From a virus: 40,940 bases of DNA. Below, in pieces: positions 23,555 to 29,909 of this stretch (position 1 is its first letter; each line of letters begins with the position of its first letter). A program made the translations under genes and the position numbers. Location of the stretch: the IMG/VR virus record IMGVR_UViG_3300042566_000212, positions 1 to 40,940 of that record; one strand, 5' to 3'. The notes under the pieces were generated by a model. It searched no databases. It had not been told where the DNA came from and was given only the letters and a program-made list of their open reading frames with translations.

Positions 23555-24214
23555 CTACGACTTCAGATCACCAATCAATACCCATGTATTCGTATCAATT
23601 TTAATAATAGTGGCACCAGAGTACTGAGAGCCAATCTTGACCCAAGAGTTTTTGCTGTTAATTGTAACGTTGCTGGCTGGACCAAACTGTACGGTACCGC
23701 TGCCAAGACCAATAAAGTCGATTTTTGTTCCTATTGCAAATGGAACGGTTGCGTTTGCTGGAACTGTAATTGTAACCGTAGAGCCAGAGTTTACAGTAAT
23801 TGTCTTTCCAGAGTCAGCAAGAGCAATTGTGTAATCTGATGTCTTTGCAACAAATGAGGTATCCATGTAGTTTACCCAAACACCAGATGGTGCAGTTCCA
23901 GAATAATACTGAATCTGATTTGCTGTGTTTACACCATTAACTGTTTTTACAAAAACTACAGTTCCGTGGTCTGGTGCAGGAAGTGCAAGATCACGTGCAG
24001 ACTCGTCAACAAAGTTATTTACTCCAGCCTGAGCCTTTACTACCTCTTCAAAGGTTACTGAGTTATCCTCAAATGCGTGTGTGCCCTTCCAGGTATAGTC
24101 TGCTTCAGTACTGGCAATACCAATAATTGGGTGCCAAGTACCATTTCCTGGGGTAGGCGAAGATTCTTTATAAATATAGGCTACTCTTGACTCATTGCTT
24201 TTAGTTGCTGCCAT
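23555..24214 (-). CDS. Fibre protein with shared DTWVLIGDL C-terminal domain
   Basis: 219 residues. The C-terminal 105 residues (GKTITVNSGSTVTITVPANA, IGTKIDFIGLGSGTV, DTNTWVLIGDL) match the end of the 538-residue fibre at 16011. The N-terminal half includes WKGTHAFEDNSVTFEE and a segment typical of fibre shafts (GVWVNYMDTSFV). The start overlaps the preceding stop (TAATG). It probably provides an alternative tip or adaptor. Confidence 0.65.
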   Translation of the reverse strand: MAATKSNESRVAYIYKESSPTPGNGTWHPIIGIASTEADYTWKGTHAFEDNSVTFEEVVKAQAGVNNFVDESARDLALPAPDHGTVVFVKTVNGVNTANQIQYYSGTAPSGVWVNYMDTSFVAKTSDYTIALADSGKTITVNSGSTVTITVPANATVPFAIGTKIDFIGLGSGTVQFGPASNVTINSKNSWVKIGSQYSGATIIKIDTNTWVLIGDLKS

Positions 24215-24642
24215 TATACAATCACCTTCCAGGTAGTACCGTCATAAACTTTTAGGGATAGGGCACTTGTGTTTGTGCTGTCTACCCACAAACTTCCAAG
24301 TACAGGGTTTGATGGGGCTGATGTTTGATATGCTGCTACAAGACCTGGTTGTGCACCAAGAGATTGGTTTTCATCTACCCAGATATAGCCATCTGCCACA
24401 CCAGTAGTTGGCATAGTGTCAGAATATACGCTTCCAAATCCAGCATCTTGAATATCCGAGATGTCTGCCTGTATGTCGCTAATATATTTAGCAATAGATT
24501 GATCATTTAGATCTGCTACATCTGTATTCTCTGGGTCATACGCTTCACCATAGTGGTATAGTCGTAAAGCAGCCTGAATGTCTGCGTTCTCTGTCAGAGA
24601 CGGTATTGAGGTAGGAATTAAACTTCCAATAGGTTCAGCCAT
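24214..24642 (-). CDS. Fibre-associated protein with WVD...DGTTW motifs
   Basis: 142 residues. Two short units, DGYIWVDENQS and GSLWVDSTNTS, and a terminal LKVYDGTTWKVIV are common phage fibre elements. A helical part (IQADISDIQDAGFG) precedes them. The -10 TGg-TATAAT overlaps the stop codon of the upstream gene. Confidence 0.6.
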   Translation of the reverse strand: MAEPIGSLIPTSIPSLTENADIQAALRLYHYGEAYDPENTDVADLNDQSIAKYISDIQADISDIQDAGFGSVYSDTMPTTGVADGYIWVDENQSLGAQPGLVAAYQTSAPSNPVLGSLWVDSTNTSALSLKVYDGTTWKVIV

Positions 24643-24659
24643 AATTAATCACCAAATAG

Positions 24660-24668
24660 ATTATACCA
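24660..24668 (-). promoter_or_regulatory. Late extended -10 promoter overlapping a stop codon
   Basis: Minus strand TGg-TATAAT; its TAA is the stop of the gene at 24661-25227. Leader of 17 nt. Confidence 0.45.
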
Positions 24669-25227
24669 CAGTAATCAAAAGATGTACTGTCTTTGATCCA
24701 GACAAGTCACTCCATGTAGTTCCATCAAATTCGCTTCCGTACAATGTAATTGGAAGTGCCCCAGCACTTGGATTTGATACTGAAATAGACGAAGCAATTG
24801 GGGCAGAGCCAACAATTGAATACTGAACATTGAAGTTTGCTGCGGTAAGTCCAGAAGTACTTCCAGTGTCAACAATGTTTGCAATCAGAATATCAGAGAT
24901 TGTTGCTTCTCCGTCTGAGAATGTGACTGCCTTATTTACGCTATAAGTGTTTGGAATTAAAGATAGAACTTCTACCCAGGTCAATAAGCCACCGTCACCA
25001 GCAACGTATTGGTACATCTTTTTGTTTTGAGTATTGATGTACATGTCAAATGCTTGAACAGTTATGCCAGAAATGACGTTGTCTTCTGTAATAGAGTTAG
25101 GTTCAGACGAGTCAACCACAAAAATTGAACCTCTGTCTCCATCTGGTCCAAGATCAACTTGAACGGCAACTTGAGATGGTCCACCAAGTACAATAAGTTC
25201 TTCTGAATCTAATACAATGTCAACCAT
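24661..25227 (-). CDS. Structural protein of the appendage cluster
   Basis: 188 residues. It has a short collagen-like spot (GPDGDRGS), then beta-rich Ser/Thr/Ile segments (YQYVAGDGGLLTWVEVL, FNVQYSIVGSAPIASSISVS). It starts one base after the upstream gene's stop. Likely a fibre or baseplate piece; no specific family. Confidence 0.55.
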   Translation of the reverse strand: MVDIVLDSEELIVLGGPSQVAVQVDLGPDGDRGSIFVVDSSEPNSITEDNVISGITVQAFDMYINTQNKKMYQYVAGDGGLLTWVEVLSLIPNTYSVNKAVTFSDGEATISDILIANIVDTGSTSGLTAANFNVQYSIVGSAPIASSISVSNPSAGALPITLYGSEFDGTTWSDLSGSKTVHLLITVV

Positions 25228-25228
25228 G

Positions 25229-25609
25229 TTATGGAGCCACCGTTCCAGATACGTGATCTGTTACCGTAATTGTTCCTGTCAATAGTGTGTGAACTTGGTT
25301 ATATGAACCAGATACGGTCTTTGAGACCTCAACGTCATATACGTAGGTAGTTCCTGCTACTAGAGCAAGACCACCAGAAGTGGTTGGAGCAATTGCACAT
25401 TGAACGTACGAGTAGTCAGATGAAATTGTGGCAACGCCTTCAATTCTTGACGAGTATCCTGCGTTACCTCTTTGTGTTTGAATCCAAAACTTTGCGGTAC
25501 CATAGCCAGAAAGTGAAAATGTGTTGCCATTTGCATCTTTTGGATAGATACGAAATTCTAGGGTGTCTCCCCTATAATAGTTAATGTTATATGTGCCTGG
25601 AAATGCCAT
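25229..25609 (-). CDS. RGDT-motif structural protein (BppU-like N-terminal fold)
   Basis: 126 residues from the ATG at 25609 (GGAGG at 25613-25617). RGDT is at residues 13-16, followed by LEFRIYPKDANG and a two-sheet beta pattern. It is the clearest of three RGDT proteins in the window and was probably an adaptor for fibre attachment. A longer frame starts eight codons earlier but lacks a ribosome site. Confidence 0.55.
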   Translation of the reverse strand: MAFPGTYNINYYRGDTLEFRIYPKDANGNTFSLSGYGTAKFWIQTQRGNAGYSSRIEGVATISSDYSYVQCAIAPTTSGGLALVAGTTYVYDVEVSKTVSGSYNQVHTLLTGTITVTDHVSGTVAP

Positions 25610-25624
25610 AATTCCTCCAAGATT

Positions 25625-25632
25625 ATTATACA
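25625..25632 (-). promoter_or_regulatory. Late promoter-like TATAAT for gene 25609
   Basis: Minus strand TG directly followed by TATAAT (no spacer base), 15 nt from the ATG with a ribosome site between. Confidence 0.35.
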
Positions 25633-25641
25633 CTACAAAAC

Positions 25642-25728
25642 TTATTTATTTGTTTTATAAATTTTGTTAGCGATTCGAATAACTGGGGGTATGTTAGGAA
25701 GGACTGTAGAAACTTTAATAACAGCCAT
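25642..25728 (-). CDS. 28-residue protein coupled to an RGDT gene
   Basis: Frame MAVIKVSTVLPNIPPVIRIA and eight more residues. GGAGG lies 6 nt upstream of the ATG, which overlaps the preceding stop (TAATG), so real translation is likely. It resembles in position the 75-residue gene after the RGDT gene at 20213. Function unknown. Confidence 0.55.
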   Translation of the reverse strand: MAVIKVSTVLPNIPPVIRIANKIYKTNK

Positions 25729-26099
25729 TATAGACCTCCAGTTACATCAGCAGCAACTACGATTGTTCCAATAATCGGTGTCCAGATTTCGTTATCAACA
25801 ATTACCTCAAGGTCAAATGCTAGTTCTGCTACTACTGAAGAGAATCCTACTCCCCAGTTTTCAGTGATATCTGATGGGGCGACGATTTCTACATACCCAG
25901 TAAATTTGTCTACCTCTAGTTCGTCAAGAACCTCGCCTTTGGTATCATATGAAGATGAAGCAAATGTCCAATCAGAGATATCAAAGTATGTGGACTCGTC
26001 GTTTTCCAGGAACTCTACTTTGAGTTTGGCGGTATCACCACGAACAACGTTCCACTTTAAATTAATAGGTTTTGCCCCAAATAGATCTTGCATACTCAT
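25728..26099 (-). CDS. RGDT-motif structural protein (BppU-like N-terminal fold)
   Basis: 123 residues, first gene of the main late block. RGDT at residues 20-23 (LKWNVVRGDTAKLKVEFLEN) matches WTVVRGDT of the product at 20213. The body is a beta-sandwich-like pattern ending in a Val/Ala/Gly tail. The ATG lies 6 nt from TGa-TATAAT: probably leaderless. Confidence 0.55.
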   Translation of the reverse strand: MSMQDLFGAKPINLKWNVVRGDTAKLKVEFLENDESTYFDISDWTFASSSYDTKGEVLDELEVDKFTGYVEIVAPSDITENWGVGFSSVVAELAFDLEVIVDNEIWTPIIGTIVVAADVTGGL

Positions 26100-26105
26100 A
26101 TCTTA

Positions 26106-26114
26106 ATTATATCA
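26106..26114 (-). promoter_or_regulatory. Late extended -10 promoter at the head of the appendage block
   Basis: Minus strand TGa-TATAAT, immediately after the T-tract of the terminator at 26115-26176. Confidence 0.55.
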
Positions 26115-26176
26115 GCAAAAATAAAAATACTAGTGCCCAAGGCGGTGGGTATGAGAGACGACCCTGGGCACCAGTA
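26115..26176 (-). terminator. Long hairpin terminator after the holin-like gene
   Basis: Arms 26128-26139 and 26165-26176 pair over 12 bp with one mismatch (TGGGCAC/GTGCCCA core), loop 25 nt. On the minus strand the hairpin is followed by TATTTTTATTTTT, a good intrinsic terminator. On the plus strand no T-run follows. Confidence 0.7.
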
Positions 26177-26359
26177 CCTAAATTATATCATAATTCATAT
26201 GTTAAGAAATCGTTATAAAAAATTTACATAAAAAACACTTGACAAGATTCGAATATGTGTATAATATATAGATATATATAAGATATAGTAAATATATAAG
26301 ATATTAAGATATATCCTAATAAGAGATATATTATATATTAAATAATAATAATCGACAAG
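26177..26359. other. AT-rich intergenic switch region
   Basis: 183 nt without a convincing gene. From 26262 to 26355 it is almost pure A/T with repeated ATATAAGATAT-type words, easy to melt. It contains one good plus-strand promoter (26239-26267). Candidate for a replication or transcription switch site; nothing more can be shown. Confidence 0.5.
26239..26267 (+). promoter_or_regulatory. Sigma70-type promoter reading right, antisense to the holin-like gene
   Basis: TTGACA, 17 nt, TAATAT (or TATAAT with 15 nt). It has the best -35 outside the small-gene array. Transcripts would cross the holin-like gene in antisense and reach the plus-strand operon at 26711. Confidence 0.5.
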
Positions 26360-26644
26360 TTACTTTCTTGACCTAGGGGTTTTACTTTGATTTGCAAAGA
26401 ATTCTAAAAGTAGGTCGTACATGTGATCGATTTTTTCAGACATTTCTTTTCTTTTTACTTCTGCTTCTTTTATATCTTTTTCAAGTCTATTAACCTGATC
26501 TTTTAGGCTTGATCCACTATTAGGTTTTAATTCTGCCTTGATCTCGTCAAAATAATGCTTGACTAGCCACTTGACACCAAGACCTATAGATGTTATGATT
26601 GTTGAGATACCGACTATGATACCTATCCAGGATTCTAAAGACAT
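26360..26644 (-). CDS. Holin-like or membrane-anchored coiled-coil protein
   Basis: 94 residues from the ATG at 26644. One N-terminal membrane helix (WIGIIVGISTIITSIGLGV) is followed by a charged coiled coil (LKDQVNRLEKDIKEAEVKRK) and a basic end. The layout fits small phage holin-like proteins in actinophages; no lysis partner is adjacent. A longer frame is open to 26839 but would overlap the divergent gene and lacks sense. TATAAT lies 9 nt upstream, without a ribosome site. Confidence 0.6.
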   Translation of the reverse strand: MSLESWIGIIVGISTIITSIGLGVKWLVKHYFDEIKAELKPNSGSSLKDQVNRLEKDIKEAEVKRKEMSEKIDHMYDLLLEFFANQSKTPRSRK

Positions 26645-26710
26645 AATAAAATAATTATAAACTATGTTTTGTCTTTTTATGATAAACTTTACAAGAGAGA
26701 TCGGATTTAA

Positions 26711-27184
26711 ATGCCTAAGATACCGCTGACGCTGGGTAAAAAGAATACACGCTCGTGCGATGGATGCACGAAGTGCTGCGAGGGCTATCTGATTGCCGAA
26801 ATACACGGCGAAATGATGTATCCAGGCAAAGCATGTCAATTTTGTAAAGTTGGCGAGGGCTGCAGCATCTACAAAGACAGACCAAAGGACCCATGCAAGA
26901 ACTATATGTGCATGTGGAGAGCCGAAGACGTTGTTCCAATTGAATTTAAGCCATCAGAAGTTAACTCACTAATTACTCGCAATGAGATTAATGGAATGCC
27001 GTTTTTAACCCTTTTAGAGGCAGGCGAGAAAATGAGGGCAGAAGTCGTAGCATGGTTTATTGTGTTCGTATCCAGCAAGGGTATTAATGCAGAGTGGCAA
27101 ATTGACGGCAAGGCATACTACTCTGGTCATCCAAAATTCCTAGAAGCAATTAATATTCGTAATCAGCAAATGAATCAAGGTTAA
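26711..27184 (+). CDS. YkgJ-type cysteine cluster protein
   Basis: 157 residues. The N-terminal region has CDGCTKCCEG, CQFCKVGEGCSIYKDRP and CKNYMCMW, the layout of the YkgJ/CxxCxxCC family that probably binds zinc or an Fe-S cluster. The molecular task is unknown. It starts a tight plus-strand group with the DHH-like and zinc proteins. A possible -10 is TGa-TAAACT at 26683-26688. Confidence 0.75.
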   Translation: MPKIPLTLGKKNTRSCDGCTKCCEGYLIAEIHGEMMYPGKACQFCKVGEGCSIYKDRPKDPCKNYMCMWRAEDVVPIEFKPSEVNSLITRNEINGMPFLTLLEAGEKMRAEVVAWFIVFVSSKGINAEWQIDGKAYYSGHPKFLEAINIRNQQMNQG

Positions 27185-27194
27185 CAATATTAAT

Positions 27195-27965
27195 ATGCAA
27201 AAGCAAATTCTAGATACATTGTCACACTCAAACAAGATCATCATTTCTCCAGATATCGACGGAATGACCTCTGCACGGCTCCTGGAGGCTTTTAACGGTT
27301 CGGTGGTGGTCGGAACCTACGATAAGAATGTTTTGGTCACAGCGGACGGTATAGACCCGAAAGAGTGTCTGTTTGTTGATTGCGACATGAACAGTTCGGA
27401 TTTAGTTTCGATCGGCAATCACCAGCGACTAAGTTCGGGTGACAACATGTCCTCAAAGTCTTTCAATCCAAATGTTTATTACGATATCAATAAATATACC
27501 GATAAATATCCGTTCGCTACGGCGTTTTTAATTTCGTTCGCAACAAGAGTAACCACATCCGAAACAATCCAGGCATACATGTCATATGCTGACTCTACCT
27601 ATAAGAATTTAGTTAATTACAGCGAAAACATGCATAACTGGTGGGAACGGATGAGGCATCTTGAACTTGACCAGGTTTTTAATCCATCTCCAGAAGTTGC
27701 AAAGGTTCTACAGTCTCTAGAGACCGCAGCAACGCCACAAGGCTTTGTTTCCAAGCGGTATGGCAAAAAGCGGTACATTGAGGAAATGAACAATACTTTA
27801 ATTAAACACAATATACCCCATATGACACTAACATCTGGGAAAAAGTATTTAACAGACCGAGTAGGCAGAAATACCGTGATAAAATATAACCAGGACATAA
27901 TCTCATATGCCGAAGTATTTGGTGGTGAGTATTCCGTTACATATAATGAGGAGATAGATTGGTAA
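27195..27965 (+). CDS. DHH-superfamily-like phosphoesterase
   Basis: 256 residues. IIISPDIDGMTSARLLEAF matches DHH motif I (D-x-D-G-x-[TS]-[SA]), and LFVDCDMN and IGNHQR could be motifs II and III in altered form (NHQ instead of DHH). Members cleave phosphodiester bonds in nucleotides or short nucleic acids. The substitution of the central DHH motif means activity is uncertain. A C-terminal basic segment (KRYGKKRYIEE) could bind nucleic acid. It lies 10 nt after the YkgJ-type gene and overlaps the following zinc gene. Confidence 0.55.
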   Translation: MQKQILDTLSHSNKIIISPDIDGMTSARLLEAFNGSVVVGTYDKNVLVTADGIDPKECLFVDCDMNSSDLVSIGNHQRLSSGDNMSSKSFNPNVYYDINKYTDKYPFATAFLISFATRVTTSETIQAYMSYADSTYKNLVNYSENMHNWWERMRHLELDQVFNPSPEVAKVLQSLETAATPQGFVSKRYGKKRYIEEMNNTLIKHNIPHMTLTSGKKYLTDRVGRNTVIKYNQDIISYAEVFGGEYSVTYNEEIDW

Positions 27966-28171
27966 GAGAACCTGCTAAGGATGTTACGTTCTTTGATCTA
28001 TTTGACCCATCAGAGCCGAGATCAGACAGAGAGTTGATCGAATTTCGCCTATCAAAATGTAATGAATGCCCATTTTTCAACAAAAGATCAAAGAGATGCA
28101 ACCAGTGTGGATGTTTTATGAAGTTAAAGACTACACTAGAGAATGCTAAGTGTCCTTTGGGTCATTGGTGA
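27959..28171 (+). CDS. Small zinc-binding protein, paralogue of the product at 21911-22141
   Basis: 70 residues, TTG start at 27959 with GAGGAG upstream, overlapping the end of the DHH-like gene by 7 nt. Motifs CNECPFF, CNQCGCFM and CPLGHW match the minus-strand paralogue. Probably one zinc knuckle. Function unknown. Confidence 0.7.
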   Translation: MVREPAKDVTFFDLFDPSEPRSDRELIEFRLSKCNECPFFNKRSKRCNQCGCFMKLKTTLENAKCPLGHW

Positions 28172-28205
28172 TGGCTTCGCCATTGTTATACCGCCAAATT
28201 TTTGA

Positions 28206-28211
28206 TACAAT
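28206..28211 (+). promoter_or_regulatory. Promoter for the 40-residue membrane protein
   Basis: TACAAT preceded by TGa, with TTGTTA 17 nt upstream (28183-28188), 6 nt before the ATG. It lacks the ATGTC box seen further right. Confidence 0.5.
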
Positions 28212-28217
28212 ACTAGT

Positions 28218-28340
28218 ATGAAATCTCCAAATAACCAAATTCTGAAAAAATTTTTATATGTCCTAGGTGGATCTGTCTTATGCCTTGCCTGGATGTATAC
28301 ATTTATGTCTGTTATTAAGTTCTTTATTGGTCAGGATTAG
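28218..28340 (+). CDS. 40-residue single-pass membrane protein
   Basis: Basic N-terminus (KSPNNQILKK) and a hydrophobic helix (FLYVLGGSVLCLAWMYTFMS) give a single membrane span with the N-terminus inside. The transcript looks leaderless. Could be a small lysis or exclusion factor; no family known. Confidence 0.55.
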   Translation: MKSPNNQILKKFLYVLGGSVLCLAWMYTFMSVIKFFIGQD

Positions 28341-28574
28341 TCTTATACCGCCGAAAAATCTATATTTGTATCATTTTCGTTACCAAAATGTTATATTAAT
28401 ATCCTGCAGATCTGAAAAAATTTTTAAATTTGCAATAAACGGATGTTAATTTTCGTTTTATGAAAAATCTGAATATTTTGAAAAGATGTACGATACACGT
28501 ATATAAAAAATATTCTATTCTAATATAGTGAGCACACAATGTCAAGTACTGGTGCCACCCTTTTGTTTACCCCT

Positions 28575-28629
28575 GGTGCGCCCTCGTTATCAAATTGTTA
28601 TCAAAAGTACCCCGATCATCGGCGTGTCG
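28575..28629 (+). repeat. Composite intergenic element 1
   Basis: GGTGCGCCC core, GTTATCAAA repeated with 11-nt period, and GGCGTGTCG arm; followed by a boxed promoter. Confidence 0.55.
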
Positions 28630-28631
28630 AT

Positions 28632-28660
28632 TTGACTTTGTCATACCCATACACTAATCT
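28632..28660 (+). promoter_or_regulatory. Boxed promoter 1 (for 28704)
   Basis: TTGACT, then TTGTC (box variant) at 28638, 12 nt, TAATCT. The leader shares AATAGTAGATAAAGAAA with promoters near 29130, 29713 and 30481. Confidence 0.5.
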
Positions 28661-28703
28661 AATAGTAGATAAAGAAATAGAAATAAAAAGAAAGGAGTTC
28701 CAA

Positions 28704-28814
28704 ATGTTTTCAGTTTGTGAACTATGTGATGTAGTAGTAGAAAAGGTCTTCGTAGAGGAGGCTGACGAGTATGGTTGCGAAATCTGCTGGTCAGAGTATG
28801 GAGAAATCCACTAA
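28704..28814 (+). CDS. 36-residue zinc microprotein
   Basis: Starts MFSVCELCDVV with AAAGGAG upstream. CxxC twice (CELC, CEIC) gives a minimal zinc knuckle. A longer frame opens at 28539 but runs through the composite element and promoter, so the shorter form is chosen. Confidence 0.6.
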   Translation: MFSVCELCDVVVEKVFVEEADEYGCEICWSEYGEIH

Positions 28815-28841
28815 GACAATGTCAGTGGCTCTAGTTATACT
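28813..28841 (+). promoter_or_regulatory. Boxed promoter 2 (for 28886)
   Basis: Box ATGTCAGTGG at 28819, 12 nt after ATGTC, TATACT at 28836. Confidence 0.55.
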
Positions 28842-28875
28842 TATCTTGTTAGTAATCGTTCTAATCAATCAGTAA
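28819..28875 (+). CDS. Tentative 18-residue hydrophobic peptide
   Basis: The box of boxed promoter 2 (ATGTCAGTGG) opens a frame encoding MSVALVILILLVIVLINQ, a near-perfect membrane helix. The ribosome site is weak and the stretch is also the promoter for 28886, so the match may be chance or dual use. Confidence 0.3.
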   Translation: MSVALVILILLVIVLINQ

Positions 28876-28885
28876 AGGAAACCAA

Positions 28886-29044
28886 ATGGGATTTGGATTG
28901 GCTCACATCACTCGTGCTGTAATGGCTAAGGTAGCATTGCGTAATTTTCCTAAGATAAGCGTATTGGCTTGTCAGTCTTGTAATACCCTCGCTGCTGTCA
29001 AGGTATTCAAAGACCACATCGAAATCGTTAGGTGTAAGTGCTAA
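28886..29044 (+). CDS. 52-residue zinc microprotein
   Basis: Basic helical N-terminus (ITRAVMAKVALRNF), CQSC in the middle, CKC at the very end. AAAGGA upstream of the ATG. Unknown function; fits a single zinc site. Confidence 0.6.
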   Translation: MGFGLAHITRAVMAKVALRNFPKISVLACQSCNTLAAVKVFKDHIEIVRCKC

Positions 29045-29103
29045 CGACACGCCCGAGAGAGGCGCACCTCGTTATCAATTTGTTATATATATACGGCGTG
29101 TCG
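29045..29103 (+). repeat. Composite intergenic element 2
   Basis: CGACACGCC at 29045 and its perfect inverse GGCGTGTCG at 29095, with GGCGCACC and a GTTATCAATTTGTTAT word between. Confidence 0.7.
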
Positions 29104-29106
29104 GGC

Positions 29107-29135
29107 TTGACAATGTCGTACCCCTATGCTAGTGT
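29107..29135 (+). promoter_or_regulatory. Boxed promoter 3 (for 29162)
   Basis: TTGACA, box ATGTCGTACC at 29113, TAGTGT at 29130. One of few copies with a consensus -35. Confidence 0.6.
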
Positions 29136-29161
29136 AATAGTAGATAAAGAAAGGAAAGCAA

Positions 29162-29305
29162 ATGATTGCTAAACTAACAAATGGAACTCTTATCCCTCTA
29201 CACTGGGATGACCGCTACTACATTGCTAACTGCCCTGAGTGTAGTGAAGAGGTCTGGGCTAAGACCTCTAACGACATAGCAGAGATTCTAGAAATCCACT
29301 GCTAA
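29162..29305 (+). CDS. 47-residue small protein with CPEC motif
   Basis: Starts MIAKLTNGTLIPLHWDD; CPEC in the middle and a terminal HC could form one zinc site. The stop TAA directly abuts the next box (TAAATGTCAGTGG). No family known. Confidence 0.6.
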   Translation: MIAKLTNGTLIPLHWDDRYYIANCPECSEEVWAKTSNDIAEILEIHC

Positions 29306-29328
29306 ATGTCAGTGGCATAACCTATAAT
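29300..29328 (+). promoter_or_regulatory. Boxed promoter 4 (for 29356)
   Basis: Box ATGTCAGTGG at 29306, TATAAT at 29323; the -35 position holds the previous stop codon. Confidence 0.65.
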
Positions 29329-29355
29329 AAAACTATCAAAAGAAAAGGACATCAA

Positions 29356-29529
29356 ATGAAGGTAACAGTAAACCTACTAGACGGCAAGCAGATTCACCCA
29401 GTATTCGCACCTGACCACACTGAAACAGTAAAGTCATTCTATGCTGACCTATTCACTAAGGGCGAGATTGCTGGCTATGTAATCTTGTTTGACAATGGCA
29501 ATGTGATAGCACAAGGTGAGGTTATCTAA
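29356..29529 (+). CDS. 57-residue hypothetical protein
   Basis: Beta-rich with alternating hydrophobics (MKVTVNLLDGKQI, GYVILFDNGNVIAQGEVI). AAAAGGAC ribosome site. Unknown function. The next gene overlaps by one base. Confidence 0.6.
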   Translation: MKVTVNLLDGKQIHPVFAPDHTETVKSFYADLFTKGEIAGYVILFDNGNVIAQGEVI

Positions 29530-29615
29530 TGGACACACAAGAACTAGAGTACCTTATCGGGCTGTGTGACATAATGCTAATGGATGAAGAGGATCCCTTC
29601 GGTACCCCCCAGTAG
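29529..29615 (+). CDS. 28-residue acidic peptide
   Basis: Frame MDTQELEYLIGLCDIML and eleven more residues, start overlapping the preceding stop (TAATG), so coupled translation is likely. Function unknown. Confidence 0.5.
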   Translation: MDTQELEYLIGLCDIMLMDEEDPFGTPQ

Positions 29616-29686
29616 CGACACGCTCGAAAGGGTGCGCCCCCTGTTACCAAACCGTTATAATTAATTTAGCAAAATACGGCGTGTCG
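29616..29686 (+). repeat. Composite intergenic element 3
   Basis: CGACACGC at 29616, GGTGCGCCCCC, GTTACCAAACCGTTAT, and GGCGTGTCG at 29678; boxed promoter follows. Confidence 0.65.
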
Positions 29687-29689
29687 ATT

Positions 29690-29718
29690 AGGTAAATGTC
29701 GGTAGCCTATGCTAATGT
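29690..29718 (+). promoter_or_regulatory. Boxed promoter 5 (for 29745)
   Basis: Box ATGTCGGTAG at 29696, TAATGT at 29713, leader with AATAGTAGATA. Confidence 0.55.
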
Positions 29719-29744
29719 AAATAGTAGATAGGAAAGGTCAAAGA

Positions 29745-29909
29745 ATGACACTAGAAGAAATGATGAATGACGCAGACGCAAAAGCGTTTCTTGCGGAAAT
29801 GGCAGAACTAGACGCTATGCCACTAATCAAGGGTGGCTACTGCCCACAATGCGAGTGGACTGCTAACAACTGCCACTGCGTAGAGTATGGACTACCACTG
29901 CCAGAGTAA
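29745..29909 (+). CDS. 54-residue zinc microprotein
   Basis: Acidic Met/Ala-rich helical half, then CPQC and CHC in the C-terminal half. GGAAAGG upstream. The stop TAA is part of TAATGTCGG of the next promoter. Confidence 0.6.
   Translation: MTLEEMMNDADAKAFLAEMAELDAMPLIKGGYCPQCEWTANNCHCVEYGLPLPE

Larger units (their letters stand above)
28341..28703 (+). other. AT-rich 363-nt gap at the junction to the small-gene array
   Basis: No convincing gene. The word TTATACCGCC occurs at its start and 150 nt earlier, and CTGAAAAAATTTTTA occurs at about 28413 and inside the previous gene. From 28575 the first composite intergenic element begins (GGTGCGCCC, two GTTATCAAA words 11 nt apart, GGCGTGTCG) and then the first boxed promoter. 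A 22-codon frame at 28458 lacks a ribosome site. Confidence 0.4.

Noticed and set aside
26177-26359. tRNA or other classical RNA gene in the AT-rich gap, or elsewhere in the window
   Set aside because: No cloverleaf with a TTC loop and acceptor pairing was found; the gap is almost pure A/T.
26645-26839. Longer version of the holin-like protein starting at 26839
   Set aside because: It would overlap the start of the divergent YkgJ-type gene, and the extra residues look like antisense reading of that gene.
28458-28526. 22-codon frame MKNLNILKRCTIHVYKK...
   Set aside because: No ribosome site and A/T-driven; not counted as a gene.
28539-28703. Longer 91-residue version of the gene ending at 28814
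   Set aside because: It would cross the composite element and boxed promoter and lacks a ribosome site; the AAAGGAG site supports 28704.
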